Source: Rhizophagus clarus
Lineage: Eukaryota > Glomeromycota > Glomeromycetes > Glomerales > Glomeraceae
NCBI GenBank assembly: GCA_015698045.1
Contig: BLAL01000160.1
Location: forward strand, 434,001 to 498,000
Reading direction: 5' to 3'
DNA length: 64,000 nucleotides
Shown: one piece after another, positions 48,193 to 60,454 of the stretch
Layout of the letters: each line of letters starts with the position of its first letter
Numbering within the stretch: the stretch's first letter is position 1
Translations under genes and position numbers: made by a program
The notes under the pieces: model-generated
Told to the model about the DNA's origin: nothing
What the model saw: only the letters and a program-made list of their open reading frames with translations
The model's database searches: none

Positions 48193-48315
48193 ATGCCTGC
48201 TAGACTCTTTAAAGTTAATGGTGTTCTATTAAAGCATGCTAATCAAGCTTATGTTATAACTGCCTCAACAAAAGTTGATATTACTTCTTGTTCGGATTTT
48301 CATTTTTTATTTTAA
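48193..48315 (+). pseudogene. RPL6: Ribosomal protein eL6 fragment
   Basis: A 40-codon frame whose first 33 codons read MPARLFKVNGVLLKHANQ followed by YVITASTKVDIT. These match the conserved eL6 core (KVNGVPLRR.N..YVIATSTKV in the family). It lacks the rest of the protein on both sides and runs into unrelated sequence, so it is a captured or retroposed fragment, or one orphan exon, and not a functional gene. Confidence 0.7.
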
Positions 48316-48883
48316 TCCTCTTGTTCTTTCTTTTCTTTCACTCACTTTAATTTTTATTTATTTTATGTTTTCATTATTTTAACTACTCGTTATCTTAATC
48401 ATTTATTTTTATTCGTATTAGAAGAATTTTTAGTATCTTTTATGAACGAAAGTAAGCCAAACAATATGAAAGAACTTATACCACAAAATAACAAATAGTT
48501 TTAATCGGTACAACAATTCTTATTGGTTAGTTTCCACATTTTCATGGGTAACTTATTGACAATATTGTAATGTCTCATATTTCACTTTTTTTTATAGAAT
48601 ATCTCTTTGTTACTATCTTTCTGTTATTATCTTTCTGTAAATCTTTGGTGGAATCTTGATATCATTTATTCCTTCTTTATTTCCAAAAATGGCATCAAAA
48701 TAAGAAATTTGAATACAATTTGGTAAGGAATTTTCATTACGTGAAACATTCATTAGTAACTAATTATCTTGACAATAATATATTTTCATTTTTTATTTTA
48801 TTTTAACAGGCAATATAATGTCAAATTTAATATGATTCTTAAAAAGGTGTGTCTTTTTTTTTGCAAAGAAAGTAGGTTTAGAA

Positions 48884-49103
48884 ACTTTGATTTTGGTAGT
48901 GTCACTGCCTTTTCAGTGCATGATCTCATCTTCAGTTACTAGGTATTCTTACTTTGTTTTGATAATAATTTATTTGATATTAAATTATGTCACTTGAAAA
49001 GATTTATTTTTTTTTTTTTACAAAGTGAATGGATCTAAAATTGATTTTGGTAATGGTACTGTCTTGTCAGTGCATGATCCCATCTTCATTACTAGGTACT
49101 TCT
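48884..49103. repeat. Tandem pair of ~60-bp motif
   Basis: Both copies read TTGATTTTGGTA.TG then CAGTGCATGATC, CATCTTCA and TACTAGGTA. A partial third copy at 59853-59880 is followed by CTTGTCATGCAACGTAATTA, which also occurs at 49520-49539. These pieces therefore belong to one dispersed composite repeat. Confidence 0.55.
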
Positions 49104-49569
49104 TATTTGTATTAAATAAAAAAATGAGAAGATTTGATTTTTAATTTATTAAATTTATTTATTATTTATTACTAACCCTTATGGCTGCATGGCACAGTAT
49201 TTTGTAATGGGTGAAGCATATATTTTTATCAAATCAATTGATTTGGTGGGACTATGTATTTATATAAGATATTTTCTTTTTTATTTTTTATTAATATAGA
49301 ATAAAGATTATTGTAGGATTGGTTTGATTTTTAATTAATTTTTCTAATTTTACTTATTACATACTATTATTGATTTTATGATTGCATCATAATTTTTAAA
49401 AAAAGATGTATTTTTGTCATCTACTTGTTCTATTATTATTTAAATAATAACATATGTAAAATATTAAATTATGTACTTTATTGCAAATATTTATAAACAT
49501 AAAAATAAATATAAATTAACTTGTCATGCAACGTAATTACTTGAACTTTTAATACTAATTGTTCAAAGT

Positions 49570-49935
49570 TTATGAGCTTGCAAAGAGAAAAAATAATTTA
49601 AAATACCATTATGACAGATTACGGCCAAACTATTTATATGTTGTTTTACAGTAACTTTAAACACGCAAGTTTAATTAAATTGCATTGCATTCTTTAGCCT
49701 GCGTTAAAATGTGTTTTGATAAAAGCTAATATCATTTGAAATTATAAATTGATTTTTAATATCAAGCAATCTTTAGATAAACAACTATAATTTTCAAATG
49801 AATTGAATTTGTTGATCGAAACATTCAAGAATCAAAATCATTTTATTTTAATTTAATAATGCATTGTTTATTCTCCCTTTATCTGTAATGCAGGTTAAAC
49901 TCATAATGGATGTATTAAATATAATAAATTTTATT
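49570..49935. repeat. Long dispersed repeat, copy 2 (inverted relative to copy 1)
   Basis: Closely matches the reverse complement of 20470-20890 over its whole length. It abuts a kinase relic directly, which suggests insertion into a former kinase gene. Confidence 0.7.
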
Positions 49936-49944
49936 AGATCATTT

Positions 49945-50345
49945 ATAAGCGATTTAGGAATGTATTAGCCAGCAAATAAGCAAAAGGAATTTATGGAGTA
50001 TTACTATATATGGTATCAGAAGTTTTACATGAACATCAATATATAAAGGCAGCAGCTATTCATTTGGAGTAGTAATGAATGAGTAAACTTTCCAAAGAAG
50101 AAACTTATAATGATATTCCTTATAATAAATTTTTAGATATTAAAATATGTAGTAAAGGACATAGATCAAGCAATAATTTCTAAAGATATATTAAAATTAC
50201 TTGCAAACAGATTTAATAATAAAATATTAGGATACTGAAGTGAAAAGTAGGCCAATTATTAAAGAATTGTATCAAATGAAAAAAGTGAATTGTATTCTCA
50301 AATAAAAGAATGTGATGAAATTGGAAAAAATTTAGAAATTGCTTC
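49945..50345 (+). pseudogene. Kinase C-lobe relic
   Basis: Pieces in shifting frames resemble the kinase activation loop and C-lobe: SDLGMY, a SEVLHEHQYIKAA stretch (APE motif region), LSKEETYNDIPYN, a degraded KG.R..ISKD block and IIKELYQMKK. Many stops and frameshifts make it a dead fragment. Its N-terminal side is lost at the junction with the dispersed repeat. Confidence 0.65.
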
Positions 50346-50387
50346 AATTGTTATAATTTTTATAAGGAAATAATTATATCAATTTAA

Positions 50388-51017
50388 GGGTAGAGTGTAT
50401 CTACGCCACAACATATATATGATTTTAGACTAAAAAATGTAGATCGTCACGTGACCCAAAACGAGCAAAATTTATGATTTCTCGCAAACTAACCATATGA
50501 ATTTTGTTAAATACACATTTAAAAAGAGTATAAACATGCGCTTCATTTATTTATTAAAGTGTTTAACCATTTGCTATTAGTCTTTTTGAATGTATTTAGA
50601 CTTTTAAAATCAAATATGACTAATGATAAAAAAATAAAATGGCATTAATAAAAAATTTTATTTGAATAAGTAAATGCACAATGATTTTTTGACATAAATA
50701 TTCTTTTTTATTATACTATTAACTTGTAAGGTTTCATAAGTTTAAAGTTAATTTGAAGATATGTTCTCTAGGTGATTCGCAACTTACTATAGGAGATTCG
50801 CAACTTAATGACGACTTCATAGTGTAATATTTCGTTATAAGCCTTATTTGTATTATACTTTACTAAAGTTTATTTGAAAGACAGAAACTCTAGCTTTCTA
50901 AAGAATACTTTTAAACAGTTTTTCATAAAATATTGAATGAGTTTTCCTTGTAGCGAAGTAAAAAAAAAAATGATTTTTTTTTTAGCTATATGATTAGCCA
51001 TGTTGATCCCTCTACCC
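50388..51017. mobile_element. TTAA-flanked inverted-repeat element (piggyBac-like MITE)
   Basis: Left end GGGTAGAGTGTATC and right end GATCCCTCTACCC form imperfect inverted repeats, with TTAA on both sides (50384-50387, 51018-51021). TTAA duplication is the hallmark of piggyBac-type integration. 630 bp, no coding capacity. The ends are short, so confidence is moderate. Confidence 0.55.
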
Positions 51018-51208
51018 TTAAAAAATAATACATTTAATTGATATAAATTTTAAACTTAAAATTTCTAGACAAATTGAAAATAGAATAAAAACTGAATATA
51101 AATAAATATCATCATCCTAATAGTTACCCTCTATTGTAAAATTTATAAAAATACATAATATAAATATCGTTACATAATAGATAAACCAACAAATAAAATA
51201 ATAATTAA

Positions 51209-54200
51209 TTAAACTTCAATTATACATTCCAAACACTCAGTGTCTTCTTTAACTAAAATTTTAGTAATGTTGCGACTTGTGTAATATGCTTGTGAATGAG
51301 GTTGTACAATAGTAGAAATATTAGTTTGTTCTTGTGCTAAAGTATTGTTAGCTTTTACAAATTCCAACATGTCATTATATAATTTGTTATTGATATCAGA
51401 TACTAGATACACATGATTTCCATCCCTATTTATTTCATAAAATTTACCAATACATTTAATCCATTCAGATATTTCATATTCGAGCTCTGTTATAGTTGGT
51501 CTATTGGAAGGATTTGAATCCCAACATCTTTTCATTAAATCTACATAACATTTTGGAGTATTTCTTATAATTTTAGGACGTTCACTTTTGCAAATATCAT
51601 AGATAAGTTGATGATCATGTGCTCTATCATTAAATGGAGGAATACCTGATGTAAATTCCCACATTATTATCGAAAAACTGTAAATATCACTTGCTAGAGT
51701 ATAAGGTTTTTTTCTTAGTACTTCAGGTGCCATATAAGGTACAACTCCATAAATTTCTTTGTCAGAAGTTTGTAAATCATTTATAGGTTTGCATAATCCC
51801 AAGTCAATAATAAATAATTCATTATGATTATCTGAAATTAAAATATTACCATCATGAAGATCACTATGAATTAAATCTGATTCATGAATTACTTTAAGTC
51901 CTAAAATAATTTTTTTCAATAATTGTAATTTGTCTTGCCATTTAAGTTTAATTATATCAGATAAACATTTTCTTAAATTTCCTTTTTTTGCATAACTCAT
52001 TACAATTATATAATTTAAATTATATGGATCTTGAGTAATTCCAAAGAATTGAATAAATTTTGAAAATGAATTTTTCTGACAGTTATAATGATATTTCCAC
52101 TAGTATATATATAAATTATAAAAAAATTAATTTTATCATAAAGAAAAAAAATAGTTATTAAATATATTAAAATACTATACCTCATCTAAAAATTTATCAT
52201 TAATATTTGATGAATTATTGAGTATTTTAAGAATAACATTATAACCTGTTTGAAAGTTCCATCTATTCCATTGTTGTTTATTAAAATCCCAATTATAAAT
52301 AGGACCATCTAACCAAATAGCTTTATAAATTTTACTAAATCCTCCTTTATCATAATAATTAATATTTGACAAATTATTATAAGGTATCCATTCCAAAACT
52401 TCATAATTATTTTTAGCATTTAATTGTACTTCTTGAATAAATTTATCAACATATTTATTTTTACTAGTCCATTTTGAAAAACCATGTTGAAACTGTTTGG
52501 AATTACATGGTTGACACCATTTATAATTAGTATATAGTTGTTTGCATTTGTCACAAAATTTATTTTTCAAAACTATATTATTATTTTCTGCTACTTTTTG
52601 ATACCAGTAAAAGGCTTTCTCTAAATCTACTTCTGTTCCCTCCCCATTTTCATAGCAAAGGGCCAAATTATGCATTGCATCTGCATATCCACTCTCTGCC
52701 GCTTTCTGACACCAGTGAAGGGCATTTTCCAGATTACCTTCTATTCCCTTTCCATTTCCATAGCAAAGGGCCAAATTATACATTGCATCTGCATCACCAC
52801 TCTTTGCTACTTTCTGATACCAGTGAAGCGCTTTTCCTAGGTCCATTTCTGTCCCCTCCCCATTTTCATAGCAAAAGGCCAAATTATTCATTGCATCTGT
52901 ATAACCACCTTCTGATACCAGTGAAGGGCTTTCACCAGGTCCACTTCTGTCCCCTTCCCATTTTTATAGTAAAGGGCCAAATTATACATTGCGCCTGCAC
53001 ACCCATCTTCTGCCGCTTTCTGATACCAGTGAAGGGCTTTTCCTAAGTCCACCTCTATCCCCTTTCCATTTTCATAGCAAAAGGCCAAATTATACATTGC
53101 ATCTGCATACCCACCTTCTGCCGCTTTCTGATACCAGTGAAGGGCTTTCACCAGGTCCACTTCTGTCCCCTCCCCATTTTTATAGCAAAGGGCCAAATTA
53201 TACATTGCATCTGTATCACCACCTTCTACCGCTTTCTGATAGCAGTGAAGGGCTTTCATCAGGTCCACTTCTGTCCCCTCCCCATTTTTATAGTAAAGGG
53301 CCAAATTATACATTGCGCCTGCACACCCATCTTCTGCCGCTTTCTGATACCAGTGAAGGGCTTTTCCTAAGTCCACCTCTGTCCCCTTTCCATTTTCATA
53401 GCAAAAGGCAAAATTATACATTGCATCTGCATCACCACTCTTTGCCACTTTCTGATACCAGTGAAGGGCTTTTCCTAGGTCCATTTCTGTTCCCTCCCCA
53501 TTTTCATAGAAAAAGGCCAAATTATTCATTGCATCTGTATCACCACCTTCTACCGCTTTCTGATAGCAGTGAAGGGCTTTCATCAGGTCCACTTCTGTCC
53601 CCTCCCCATTTTTATAGCAAAAGGCCAAATTATACATTACACCTGCATACCCACCTTCTGCCGCTTTCTGATACCAGTGAAGGGCTTTTCCTAAGTCCAC
53701 CTCTGTCCCCTTTCCATTTTCATAGCAAAGGGCCAAATTATACATTGCACCTGCATGCCCACTTTCCGCCGCTTTCTGATACCAGTGAAGGGCTTTTCCC
53801 AGGTCCACTTCTGTCCCCTTTCCATTTTCATAGCAAAAGGCCAAATTACACATTGCTTTTGCATCACCACTCTCCGCCGCTTTCTGATACCAGTGAAGGG
53901 CTTTCCCCAGGTCCACTTCTATCCCCTTTCCATTCTCATAGTAAAAGGCCAAATTATTCATTGCATCTGCATCACCATTCTTCACCGCTTTCTGATACCA
54001 GTGAAAGGCTTTCCCCAGGTCCACTTCTGTCCCCTTCCCATTTTTATAGCAAAGGGCCAAATTATACATTGCACCTGCATCACCACTCTCCGCCACTTTC
54101 TGATACCAGTGAAGGGCTTTCCCCAGGTCCACTTCTGTCCCCTCTCCATTTTTATAGCAAATGGCCAAATTATAAATTGCTTTTGCATACCCACTCTCCG

Positions 54201-54689
54201 CCGCTTTCTGATACCAGTGAAGGGCTTTCCCTAAATCCACTTCTGTCCCCTCCCCGTTTTCATAGCAAAGGGCCAAATTATACATTGCACCTGCATCACC
54301 ACTCTTCGCCGCTTTCTGATACCAGTGAAGGGCTTTCCCCAGGTCCACTTCTGTCCCCTCTCCATTTTTATAGCAAATGGCCAAATTATAAATTGCTTTT
54401 GCATACCCACTCTCCACCGCTTTCTGATACCAGTGAAGGGCTTTCCCTAAATCCACTTCTGTCCCCTCCCCATTTTCATTGCAAAGGCCAAATTATACAT
54501 TGCTTCTGCATACCCACTTTCCGCCGCTTTCTGATACCAGTGAAGGGCTTTCCCCAGGTCCACTTCTGTCCCCTCTCCATTTTTATAGCAAAGGGCCAAA
54601 TTATACATTGCTTTTGCATACCCACTCTCCGCCGCTTTCTGATACCAGTGAAGGGCTTTTCTCAGGTCCTTTTTTATATTACTTAACAT
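51209..54689 (-). CDS. Sel1-repeat protein kinase (TKL type) with two apparent frameshifts
   Basis: Exon 1 runs 54689-52181 and exon 2 52099-51209 (phase-0 intron, GTATAG donor). About 19 Sel1-like repeats of 36 residues come first (ALHWYQKAAESG.A.AMYNLA, 108-bp period), predicting an alpha-helical scaffold. A cysteine motif (FCDKCKQLY..CQPCNSKQF) follows. The kinase domain has a P-loop GGFSKIYKAIW, Lys in VILKIL, HSDLHDGN (Asp kept, HRD Arg replaced by Ser), IDLGLC and MAPEVL. A 1-nt deletion near 54480 and a 10-nt deletion near 52905 put the array in three frames. The net shift is not a multiple of three, so the copy is a pseudogene or carries assembly errors in a highly repetitive tract. 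The only ATG start is MLSNIKKDLRKALHWYQ at 54689. Confidence 0.8.
52590..54680 (-). repeat. 108-bp coding minisatellite (Sel1 array)
   Basis: About nineteen 108-bp units, many nearly identical in DNA. One ~324-bp block (53030-53350) recurs as a higher-order repeat, pointing to recent unequal exchange. The opposite strand stays open for 565 codons over the array because of this periodicity; that frame is not a gene. Confidence 0.85.
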
Positions 54690-57600
54690 TTTTCTAACAA
54701 ACTAAGAAATAAAAAAGCATTAAGCATTATAAGTTTAAAATGTAAATATTTATGCTATAACATATGCAAAATGTTACACATGCAGATAAATAAGCATTTT
54801 AAATGAATTTATTAGCAATCCGAGCATGATCTGCAGATCCGGTGCAAAAGACAGACCTCGTTTGTCACATCTGTCGCAGTTAGCAAGAAAATAAAATCAA
54901 TTAGTGTCATAAAAAAATTTTAAAATTATTCTTTTATTAGGTTTAATTTATATTGCAATTTTTATCCCAAAATTAGTATTTATTTAATTTATTTTATTTA
55001 TTTATTTATTTAAGTGAGGGATTGAGTCATCTATATGTATACATAAAAGAAACTATTCTAAAAAATAAAAATAGTTAAAAATACGTTCATAAAGAATTAA
55101 CCAAGGAAAATACCAGCCTCGCTCCCGATTGCCCTGGACACTGTCTTTTATCCCAAAATTAGTAACTTAATGAATAATATTTCAGTTTAAAGTCACCAAA
55201 TCACATGATAACTGTTTTATACATTTAAAAATATCCTAGGCCTACTCCCTACAAATAATGAAATTACTTGGAATCTTACCCTTATATCGGCTATTTAACT
55301 ATCAAATAAATAATTTAATGTCAATTTCTACAATACTGCGTATGAATAATTAAGGATCATTATAGTTTAACCCAATTACGGAAGGTTAACTCCTAAAACA
55401 CATGATAATTTTTAACCTAATTAGCCTCATTCGGAGTGTTACACTTTTAATGCATTTCTATGCGTATAACCCTACTATAACTATTTCTTAGAATCTTTGT
55501 TCTTATAATATTTATAACCGCTTTACAAAATACATTACGAGAGTGGAGCGTAGCTAAGAAATATCATCAGGAAGTTTTTTCCGCTTAAAATCCATATGAA
55601 AATCCATATCATATACCGTGGAAAATTGTGGAATTCCAAAATGTTATCATCATATTTATTAAGACATTAAGGGCAATCAAAATTATTTTTTCTTGAATAA
55701 TAGTTCATAAATATCGCCATCTCTTAATACAATTTTAAATACAAGATAGCGCATTTACGTAATTTGATAAAGTAACTTTACACCAACTAATTTACTGTCA
55801 AAAATGAATCCTAGTAGGATGTTATCTTTATCTTAAAATTTTGATAATGAATACGAATCTTTTGTACTGATTTGCAAGAACGTCTCGTATCTGACTTGTT
55901 AATCCTCCATGTAGTAATCTTGGCGATTCATTAATTGTAATACTCTTAGTATTGCACTCCATCACCAATCAATTAAAATTGAAGAAGATCTTGAATATAA
56001 ACACCTGTATTTCCTTAATCGTCATAAGAAATTTCAGTTACGAATGAATTTGACATTTTTTTGATTTTCTTTTACATAAAATAAAACTTTATTATTTATT
56101 GAATTCTTTTTTTTTTTTAAAAAAAAAATAAAATAAAATGAAAGAAATACGAGAACTAACCTTTATATAAATATCGTATCGTATTTATAATCATAATAGC
56201 TAATATTTTTTATAAATATTGATGTTTATTTTTGTAGAATAAAAAAGTTTCTATTAGATAATTATATTTTATTATTTTTTTTTTTCCACATTCACCACCT
56301 TTTTTTCTATATTTTGAAAATTTTTTTTTTCGCATTCTATTATTTTGTAATATTATGATGTAAACATGTCTTCATTCTACTATTTTACTATTTATATATT
56401 TATATTCTATTGAACGTAATAAAAAAAAAATAAAATGATAAAAGCGATAAACAAGATTGATAAGGAATTTCGCAAACTATGGCTGCATCATAATGATTGA
56501 TATATATATCATTTTAATATTTTTTAAAAATTTGGAAAATCTAATTTCCGCATTTTACTAACTGGATTTAATTGTTAATAAAAATTCCACCATCACTAAT
56601 TAAACAGAATTACCGTACTATAGAAAAATTTATTTTACCAAAACTATGACAAAAATATTTTGGTTAGTCAGAAATGTGAATAATTACCCCAAAGTGATTT
56701 GATCAAACTTATTACAAAATAATTTACGACTGTTTTCAAAAAGAAATGATCTAGCGATTTTAATTGCGTGTATATACAATATACATGGAAAATCAGGAAT
56801 CAGGAAATTAGATAATCAGAAAAAATTAAGCCACCAAAAAATTATTTTTCATCATATCATGAGCTGCAATCCAGACCACTTCTGAAATACAAAATTTGGG
56901 TCATGAGTCGATACTTTTGTTTTGTTTATCGACTTGTACGACATGAAATTGGTGAACTAGAAGCATACTGTATACAACTTTCTATATAATATTTGTTTAA
57001 AAGGTTTATAAGGTATTTTAATTATTATTTTCACCTTTTTTCGTGTTTGACTTAATTAAAAACGCGTTAAATACTGTATTATAAATAATGGATAATAAAT
57101 ACTATTTGGTAATTAATTAGTATACTGTATTCTAATATAAATGACATAATGAAATATAAACAAACTTAATTCGTACTTTATTGTTAAACATTATATGACT
57201 CATGCCTTTTTTGCTTTACTAAGTAAAAGTGAAACTAATTCACTAGTGTCTGGTAATTTTTTTCTTTCATCAACATTCAAATGAGCATCAATATCAGGCT
57301 TATTTCAAGCTTTGGCGGCGGCGATTATTATAGGACTTATTACAATACTATAGTACATTATAATGAAAGACTAGATTTGCATCAGATGCTTCTCTACTTA
57401 CACTCACATCACTATGATCTCTTTTTTGTCATAATTGTTCAAGTTACTCACTAAATTTTTTTAAACAAAACTGTTCGAAATATATACTTATAACTGTTTT
57501 ATAAATATAATTATAGAGAATTCATTAAAATATTTGTCACGATAGACATTTGAAAACTTTTTATTTTTGGAATGGAGTATTAGCAGCTATAAGATTATCA

Positions 57601-57786
57601 TATACAAATTTACATTTTAGCGATTAAAGCAATAAAATATTATAATTTAATTTAATACTTTATTATATAAAAATAATCTGAAACAAATTTTAACAGTTTC
57701 TTATATAATTCATCATCCATATTTAAAATAAAAACAGGAATAAAACTGATTTTAAATGTTAAATTTAATTTTTCAAAAAAGAAACT
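54690..57786. other. Long intergenic region, no gene recognised
   Basis: AT-rich with homopolymer runs (about 56107-56130, 56270-56285). A phrase TTATCCCAAAATTAGTA appears at 54963 and 55150. No coding frame was supported. Confidence 0.4.
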
Positions 57787-58545
57787 TCATTCAACGTTTG
57801 ATTCGTCATCTTGGCAAATTTCATTTAGTTCTAAAAAAAATAAATAAATAGATCAATTAGATAAATATCGATTAATTACAAAAAAAATATTGACTTACCT
57901 GCTAATTCACTCCAAACATTCTGAAACTGTAAATTCATAAATAGTATTTTTAAAACGATTAATTAATATAAATGCAATAATTAATAATAGTAATGATGAT
58001 TAAGAAGGTACTTGCTTGGATTCGCTAATGTTGATTGAATAGTATAATTTTTATCTATAAAAAATAATAATAATAATGTAAATAAATAGATTTCAGAAAA
58101 TTGTAAATAAGTTAAATTTACCTGAATTAAATTGGAAGTTGATAAATCTGAAGAATTTACTGCTGGTTTTGGAAGATTTATAATTTAAAAGTCTACTAGA
58201 ATAAATTGCTCGTGGATGTGTTCGAATGTTTTTGAATTTATCTTTATTTGATCTGTTTATAAATTTTTTTCTTCCAATTCTATCACATTCTTCTACTTGA
58301 GAATAAATTTCTCCATTTCCATTTAATTAATATCTGACACAATTCTTTGTAGTTTGTCTATTTTCTATTTCAGCATCTCAACATTTTATTATCAAATCCG
58401 CAAGTAACTTTGGTATATCTTTAGAAATTTTCGGTCTTTCTCCTTTACATATTTTAATAGCTAAAATTCATTATGAGGAATATCATTATAAGGAACTTCT
58501 TCGGAAAGTAATTCATTCATTATTATTATTCCAAATGAATAACAT
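57787..58545 (-). pseudogene. Kinase C-terminal relic with 3' exons
   Basis: The minus strand reads, in broken frames, a kinase C-lobe: IIMNELLSEEVPYNDIPHN, a GERPKISKDIPKLLADLIIK-like stretch and an EECDRIG tail. This continues into RAIYSSRLLNYKSS and an intact-looking donor near 58121. Two more small exons follow, ending in CQDDESNVE and a stop at 57787. It contains stops and frameshifts and has no N-lobe. Same family as the relic at 49945. Confidence 0.65.
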
Positions 58546-60446
58546 TATTGAAGGGAAAAAACGTTAATGATGTTTCACGAGTTTTTCCCCAGGGAAAGCG
58601 TATAATGTTAAAGTATCACTTCAAAGAAATCCAAAGTTTTCTGATTAAACCATTCCTGTTATTTCAACTATTCCAACTAATATTAACCTTTCATTTATTT
58701 TGCTAAACCCTTTCTAAATTGTATAAAATTTTAATTTTTAATGTAAAAAGACTGTAAATAGAGGTAACAAAATAAAAATAATATGATAATTAATGGTAAA
58801 CCGGTCAGAATAACCATATATAATTAATATATCGTTATATCGTATTTTTACACACTATATTAATCATGCATTTTGAATATTCAAGCCAATAAATACAACC
58901 TCACGCAATGTAAGATAAATTATGCAGAAGGATTATATACGAACGATAAATCATATAAACATTGCATTCATCATGTGAGTTCCGTTATCTATACTCATAT
59001 GTATCTTCACGGTACAAAGCAAGCAAGAGACGAAGGTGATCAATAAATTATATAGAAAACAGAATAGCGAAATTTTCTATTTTTGAGAAATAAAAGATTA
59101 GGAGACACCTTACCGGTGGTGGTGATATCCACTGCTGGAGGTCTATCAATAAAATAACTGTTAAACAGACGATTTGGTTTCATTTATTTGCTTCGAGTTT
59201 TTTTGCAATATCGTCTTCGTTAAAAACACCAACTATTTCTTCCAACATTAACGTGTCAAAGATCCAGTTTGGTAGCGTCTTTAGTAAGTCTTTAAGAATA
59301 TTACATTTCCGGTCGTAGATATACTCCTTGAGTTAATATATTTATGGGGTCTCAACTCCTTTAATAAAAATAATGTCGGTAAGAGGCATCGAGAAAATAT
59401 CTCCAGTACCTAGGAAGAAACAATTTACAAACATTTTGATTATATTTCTGTAATTACGAAAATCGAGAGTTACAAAAGTGTCAACAAAATTAATTTTCAG
59501 TAAAAAAAAATGTAGACCTTTTTTGATTCGAATTTTCATTAAAGTTAAGTTGTATATCGTTTGACTGAGACATTTTATAGTATGAGCATATTATCTATGA
59601 ACGTAATGTTACAATCTATATTTAGCCAAGTGCGAAATGTGGACTTGGCAATTCACCTTTTATATAAGACTTTTCAAGAAAACTTGTCTCAGAAATAAAA
59701 GGTTCTCCAGATTTTATTTAATAGTTTAAAAAAATTAGAAACAATAGGAGATGTGGTTTAAAATCCTGATAAAAATAGATCAAATAATGATACAAATATC
59801 TCAATAAATCGCAAACAAATAATAATAGTTTATGATATAAAAATTTTTGAATCTTTGATTTTGGTAGTGTTACCGACTTGTCATGCAACGTAATTACTTG
59901 AACTTTTTTTAAAACTTCATTCTCATTTTCACATAATTATAATGAAAAAATTTTTTAAAGGAAAGAAAAATGCTATTCTGTAGCCGATCAACTGCATTTT
60001 ATTATGTTTGCATACTTTCTTTCCCATTCTTCACTTATCCCTTTCTCTTAAAGAGTTTAAAAAAAAAAGCATTTTAAACTAGTTATATTGTAATTTTGAA
60101 ATTTTATCCTTAACAACCTTGTTTTATCCCCCTTTTTTTTCCCACATTGTCTAACTTTTTCCTCATCCTTTTCCCTTCACTCTCATTTTTTCCTTTTCAC
60201 ACTGTGTTTTCAAGTCTTTTTGTTGCAAATTTAATAGGAAAATGAATTTATAAATACCTTCTTATTCTAAAGTTTATAATTGTTTATTTTAATTAAATAA
60301 TATTTTTTTCAAGATATATCTATACAGGTAAAGTAAATTTAAGTTGATATTCTTGTAGTATTAGTTACGTTTTTTGAACTTCTTCTCACATAGAATTTCA
60401 GTAAGTAATCATAAAATTTTAATTGGTTTCTTTTACCGTAACTATA
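58546..60446. other. Intergenic, no gene assigned
   Basis: A 65-codon minus frame (59539-59342) is preceded by a splice-acceptor-like CTTCCTAG. Neighbouring minus-strand segments look weakly coding (59150-59330, interrupted by stops), so a decayed gene is possible. No family was recognised. Confidence 0.3.
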
Positions 60447-60454
60447 CTTGTCGC

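Larger units (their letters stand above)
48316..49944. other. Intergenic with duplicated motifs
   Basis: Includes two copies of a roughly 60-bp motif (48884-48945, 49041-49103) and a long repeat (49570-49935). No gene was seen. Confidence 0.4.

Noticed and set aside
52590..54680. CRISPR-like regular repeat
   Set aside because: The 108-bp period encodes 36-residue Sel1 repeats with no unique spacers. The context is eukaryotic.
52989..54686. 565-codon plus-strand open frame over the Sel1 array
   Set aside because: It is the antisense of a 108-bp periodic coding repeat. The His/Ser/Pro-rich translation only mirrors the Sel1 codons, and the minus strand carries recognisable domains.
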